Source: an uncultured Eubacteriales bacterium (lineage in GTDB: Bacteria; Bacillota; Clostridia; Oscillospirales; Oscillospiraceae). Taken from it: 21,917 nt of DNA. The DNA is taken from the NCBI GenBank assembly GCA_900544945.1, contig UQXG01000016.1, positions 1 through 21,917 of the forward strand. The letters are read 5' to 3'. The position numbers and the translations under genes are program-made. Of this stretch, positions 20,181 to 21,917 are shown in pieces; the stretch's first letter is position 1; each line of letters opens with the position of its first letter. Under the pieces are notes generated by a model. That model did no database searches, was not told the origin of the DNA, and worked only from the letters and a program-made list of their open reading frames with translations.

Positions 20181-21812
20181 ATGTCTAAGATGATTGTTTA
20201 CGGCGAGGAAGCCCGCAAAAAGCTGCAGGCCGGTATCGACCAGCTGGCCGACACCGTGAAGGTTACCCTGGGTCCCAAGGGTCGGAACGTGGTTCTGGGC
20301 AAGAAGTACGGCGCGCCCCTCATCACCAACGACGGCGTGACCATCGCCAAGGAAGTGGAACTGGAGGACGCTTTTGAGAACATGGGCGCTCAGCTCATCC
20401 GGGAAGTAGCCACCAAGACCAACGATGTTGCCGGCGACGGCACCACCACCGCCACCGTCCTGGCTCAGGCCATCACCCGGGAGGGTCTGAAGAACCTGTC
20501 CGCCGGTGCCAACCCCATGGTCATGCGTAAGGGCATCGACAAGGCCGTTGCCGCCGCCGTGACCGCCATCAAGGCCAATTCCGAGCCTGTGACCGACTCC
20601 GCCGCCATCGCAAGAGTCGGCACCGTGTCCTCCGGGGACGAGAACATCGGCAAGCTGATTGCCGAGGCCATGGAGAAGGTTGGCAAGGAAGGCGTTATCA
20701 CCATCGAGGAGAGCAAGACCGCCGAGACCGGCCTGGAAGTCGTGGAAGGTATGCAGTTCGACCGGGGCTACATCTCCCCCTACATGGTCACCGACACCGA
20801 CAAGATGGAGGCCGTTCTGGACGATGCCTACGTCCTGATTACCGACAAGAAGATTGCCTCCATTCAGGAGATTCTGCCCATTCTGGAGCCCATCGTCAAG
20901 TCCGGCCGGAAGCTGATGATCATCGCCGAGGATGTGGAGGGCGACGCCCTGGCTACTCTGCTGCTGAACCGTCTGCAAGGTCGTTTCAATGTGGTCTGCG
21001 TCAAGGCTCCCGGCTTCGGAGACCGCCGGAAGGAAATGCTTCAGGATATCGCCATTCTCACCGGCGGCCGGGTCATTTCCAGCGAGCTGAACATGGAACT
21101 GACTGACACCCAGATGACCGACCTGGGTCACTGCCGTCAGATCGTTGTCACCAAGGACAACACCACCATCGTTGACGGCGACGGCAAGGCCGAGGACATC
21201 AAGGCCCGGGCGCACATGATCCGCTCCGCCATCGCCACCACCACCTCCGACTACGACCGGGAGAAGCTCCAGGAGCGTCTGGCCAAGCTGTCCGGCGGCG
21301 TAGCCGTCATCAAGGTTGGCGCCCAGACCGAGGTCGCCATGAAGGAGCAGAAGCTCCGTGTGGAGGACGCTCTGAACGCTGCCCGTGCCGCCGTTGAGGA
21401 AGGCATCGTGGCCGGCGGCGGTACCGCCCAGGTCAACGCCATCCCCGCTGTGGAGGAGCTGATCGCCACCCTGCACGGCGACGAGAAGACCGGTGCCCGG
21501 ATCATCGCCGCGGCGCTCCAGGCACCTATCCGCCAGATCGCCGAGAACGCCGGTGTGGACGGAAGCGTGGTTTACGAGAAGATCCGCACCTGCGGCAAGG
21601 TTGGCTTCGGCTACAACGCCTACACCGAGGACTATGTGGACATGATTGCCAGCGGCATCGTGGATCCCACCAAGGTCACCCGTTCCTCTTTGGAGAACGC
21701 CGCGTCCATCGCCGGCTGCGTGCTGACCACCGAGAGCCTGGTTGTGGACAAGCCCGATCCCGCCGCCGACGCGGCCGCTGCCGCCGCTGCCGGTCAGGCC
21801 GGTATGTACTAA
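20181..21812 (+). CDS. groEL: Chaperonin GroEL
   Basis: The 543-residue protein is full length and refolds proteins in its double-ring chamber with ATP and GroES. Recognisable blocks are TVKVTLGPKGRNVVL and NDGVTIAKE near the N-terminus, the ATP site GDGTTTATVLA, the apical part with GVITIEESKTAETGLEVVEGMQFDRGY, the KAPGFGDRRKEML motif, and the equatorial return with RVEDALNAARAAVEEGIVAGGGTA. It ends in a run of alanines and GQAGMY, without the Gly-Gly-Met repeats that line the ring floor in many GroELs. AAGGAGG precedes the start. Codon choice is strongly biased towards C-ending codons, as expected for a highly expressed gene. Confidence 0.98.
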   Translation: MSKMIVYGEEARKKLQAGIDQLADTVKVTLGPKGRNVVLGKKYGAPLITNDGVTIAKEVELEDAFENMGAQLIREVATKTNDVAGDGTTTATVLAQAITREGLKNLSAGANPMVMRKGIDKAVAAAVTAIKANSEPVTDSAAIARVGTVSSGDENIGKLIAEAMEKVGKEGVITIEESKTAETGLEVVEGMQFDRGYISPYMVTDTDKMEAVLDDAYVLITDKKIASIQEILPILEPIVKSGRKLMIIAEDVEGDALATLLLNRLQGRFNVVCVKAPGFGDRRKEMLQDIAILTGGRVISSELNMELTDTQMTDLGHCRQIVVTKDNTTIVDGDGKAEDIKARAHMIRSAIATTTSDYDREKLQERLAKLSGGVAVIKVGAQTEVAMKEQKLRVEDALNAARAAVEEGIVAGGGTAQVNAIPAVEELIATLHGDEKTGARIIAAALQAPIRQIAENAGVDGSVVYEKIRTCGKVGFGYNAYTEDYVDMIASGIVDPTKVTRSSLENAASIAGCVLTTESLVVDKPDPAADAAAAAAAGQAGMY

Positions 21813-21834
21813 GCCGAAAGGCCACAATCCGAAA

Positions 21835-21868
21835 CAAACCGGAACCCCCAGGGGTTCCGGTTTGAGAT
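21835..21868 (+). terminator. Hairpin terminator after groEL
   Basis: CAAACCGGAACCCC (21835-21848) pairs perfectly with GGGGTTCCGGTTTG (21851-21864) around a two-base gap. The following T content (GAGATTGT) is low, so the stem may work as a weak intrinsic terminator or as an mRNA 3' end stabiliser. Confidence 0.65.
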
Positions 21869-21878
21869 TGTCAAAGAA

Positions 21879-21917
21879 CCATGTCATTGCGAGCCAGTGC
21901 TCACACTGGCGTGGCAA
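21879..21917 (+). repeat. CATTGCGA-type short interspersed repeat (cut by window end)
   Basis: Reads CATGTCATTGCGAGCCAGTG, then CTCACACTGGCGTGGCAA to the last base. The CCAGTG and CACTGG arms form the hairpin. The remaining TC of the usual TGGCAATC end would lie outside the window. Confidence 0.8.

Noticed and set aside
20163..21917. A 584-codon minus-strand frame over groEL
   Set aside because: Same cause: antisense of a strongly codon-biased gene, with repetitive Gly/Leu/His composition.

Overview
The window looks like chromosome of a GC-rich, anaerobic, spore-forming member of the Clostridia, most likely an Oscillospiraceae/Ruminococcaceae-type gut bacterium. The pointers are a SpoIIE sporulation phosphatase, an [FeFe] hydrogenase with several ferredoxin clusters, a CIRCE-controlled groESL operon, Gram-positive style AGGAGG ribosome binding sites, an NPxTG-type sortase substrate, and dense families of short palindromic intergenic repeats. 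The taxonomic placement is an inference from gene content and composition.

Layout, left to right. (1) 112-2392: an operon behind a clear sigma-A promoter: lspA, a RluA/RluD-family pseudouridine synthase and a HAD phosphatase, with overlapping or abutting genes. (2) 2389-2719: a tRNA promoter overlapping the HAD stop codon, then tRNA-Gly(TCC), tRNA-Arg(TCT) and tRNA-His(GTG). (3) 2720-3226: a gene-free, palindrome-rich stretch with inverted copies of tRNA 3' ends and an interspersed repeat. (4) 3227-5976, minus strand: a protein with a degenerate methyltransferase-like N-terminus and a His-rich linker, then spoIIE. (5) 6066-8647: an operon of a CYTH-domain protein, a DEDDh exonuclease and a PLP aminotransferase, ending in a strong terminator. 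(6) 8671-10638: a YtrA-type GntR regulator plus ABC ATPase and permease, translationally coupled, with a candidate autoregulatory operator. (7) 10752-11950: a secreted, wall-anchored repeat protein. (8) 12170-13342, minus: a cation diffusion facilitator. (9) 13343-14409: a structured leader-like region and a DegV lipid-binding protein. (10) 14410-14898: repeats only. (11) 14899-17978, minus: an [FeFe] hydrogenase resembling group B, and a MATE transporter. (12) 18185-19342: a sporulation/vegetative type D-Ala-D-Ala carboxypeptidase. (13) 19343-19890: repeats, then the groE promoter and CIRCE operator. (14) 19891-21812: groES and groEL, a terminator, and another repeat cut by the window end.

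Most genes are housekeeping functions in short independent operons: lipoprotein maturation, ribosome modification, tRNAs, protein folding, cell wall trimming, sporulation, H2 metabolism. I saw no phage, transposase, CRISPR array, toxin-antitoxin or defence locus. The less ordinary material is non-coding: a palindrome that includes the 3' half of tRNA-His, an ~80 bp repeat family with three copies here, two other interspersed repeat families, a nested stem-loop ahead of degV, and inverted repeats on the promoters of the GntR operon and the hydrogenase. Among proteins, the His-rich fusion protein and the group-B-like hydrogenase are the least characterised.
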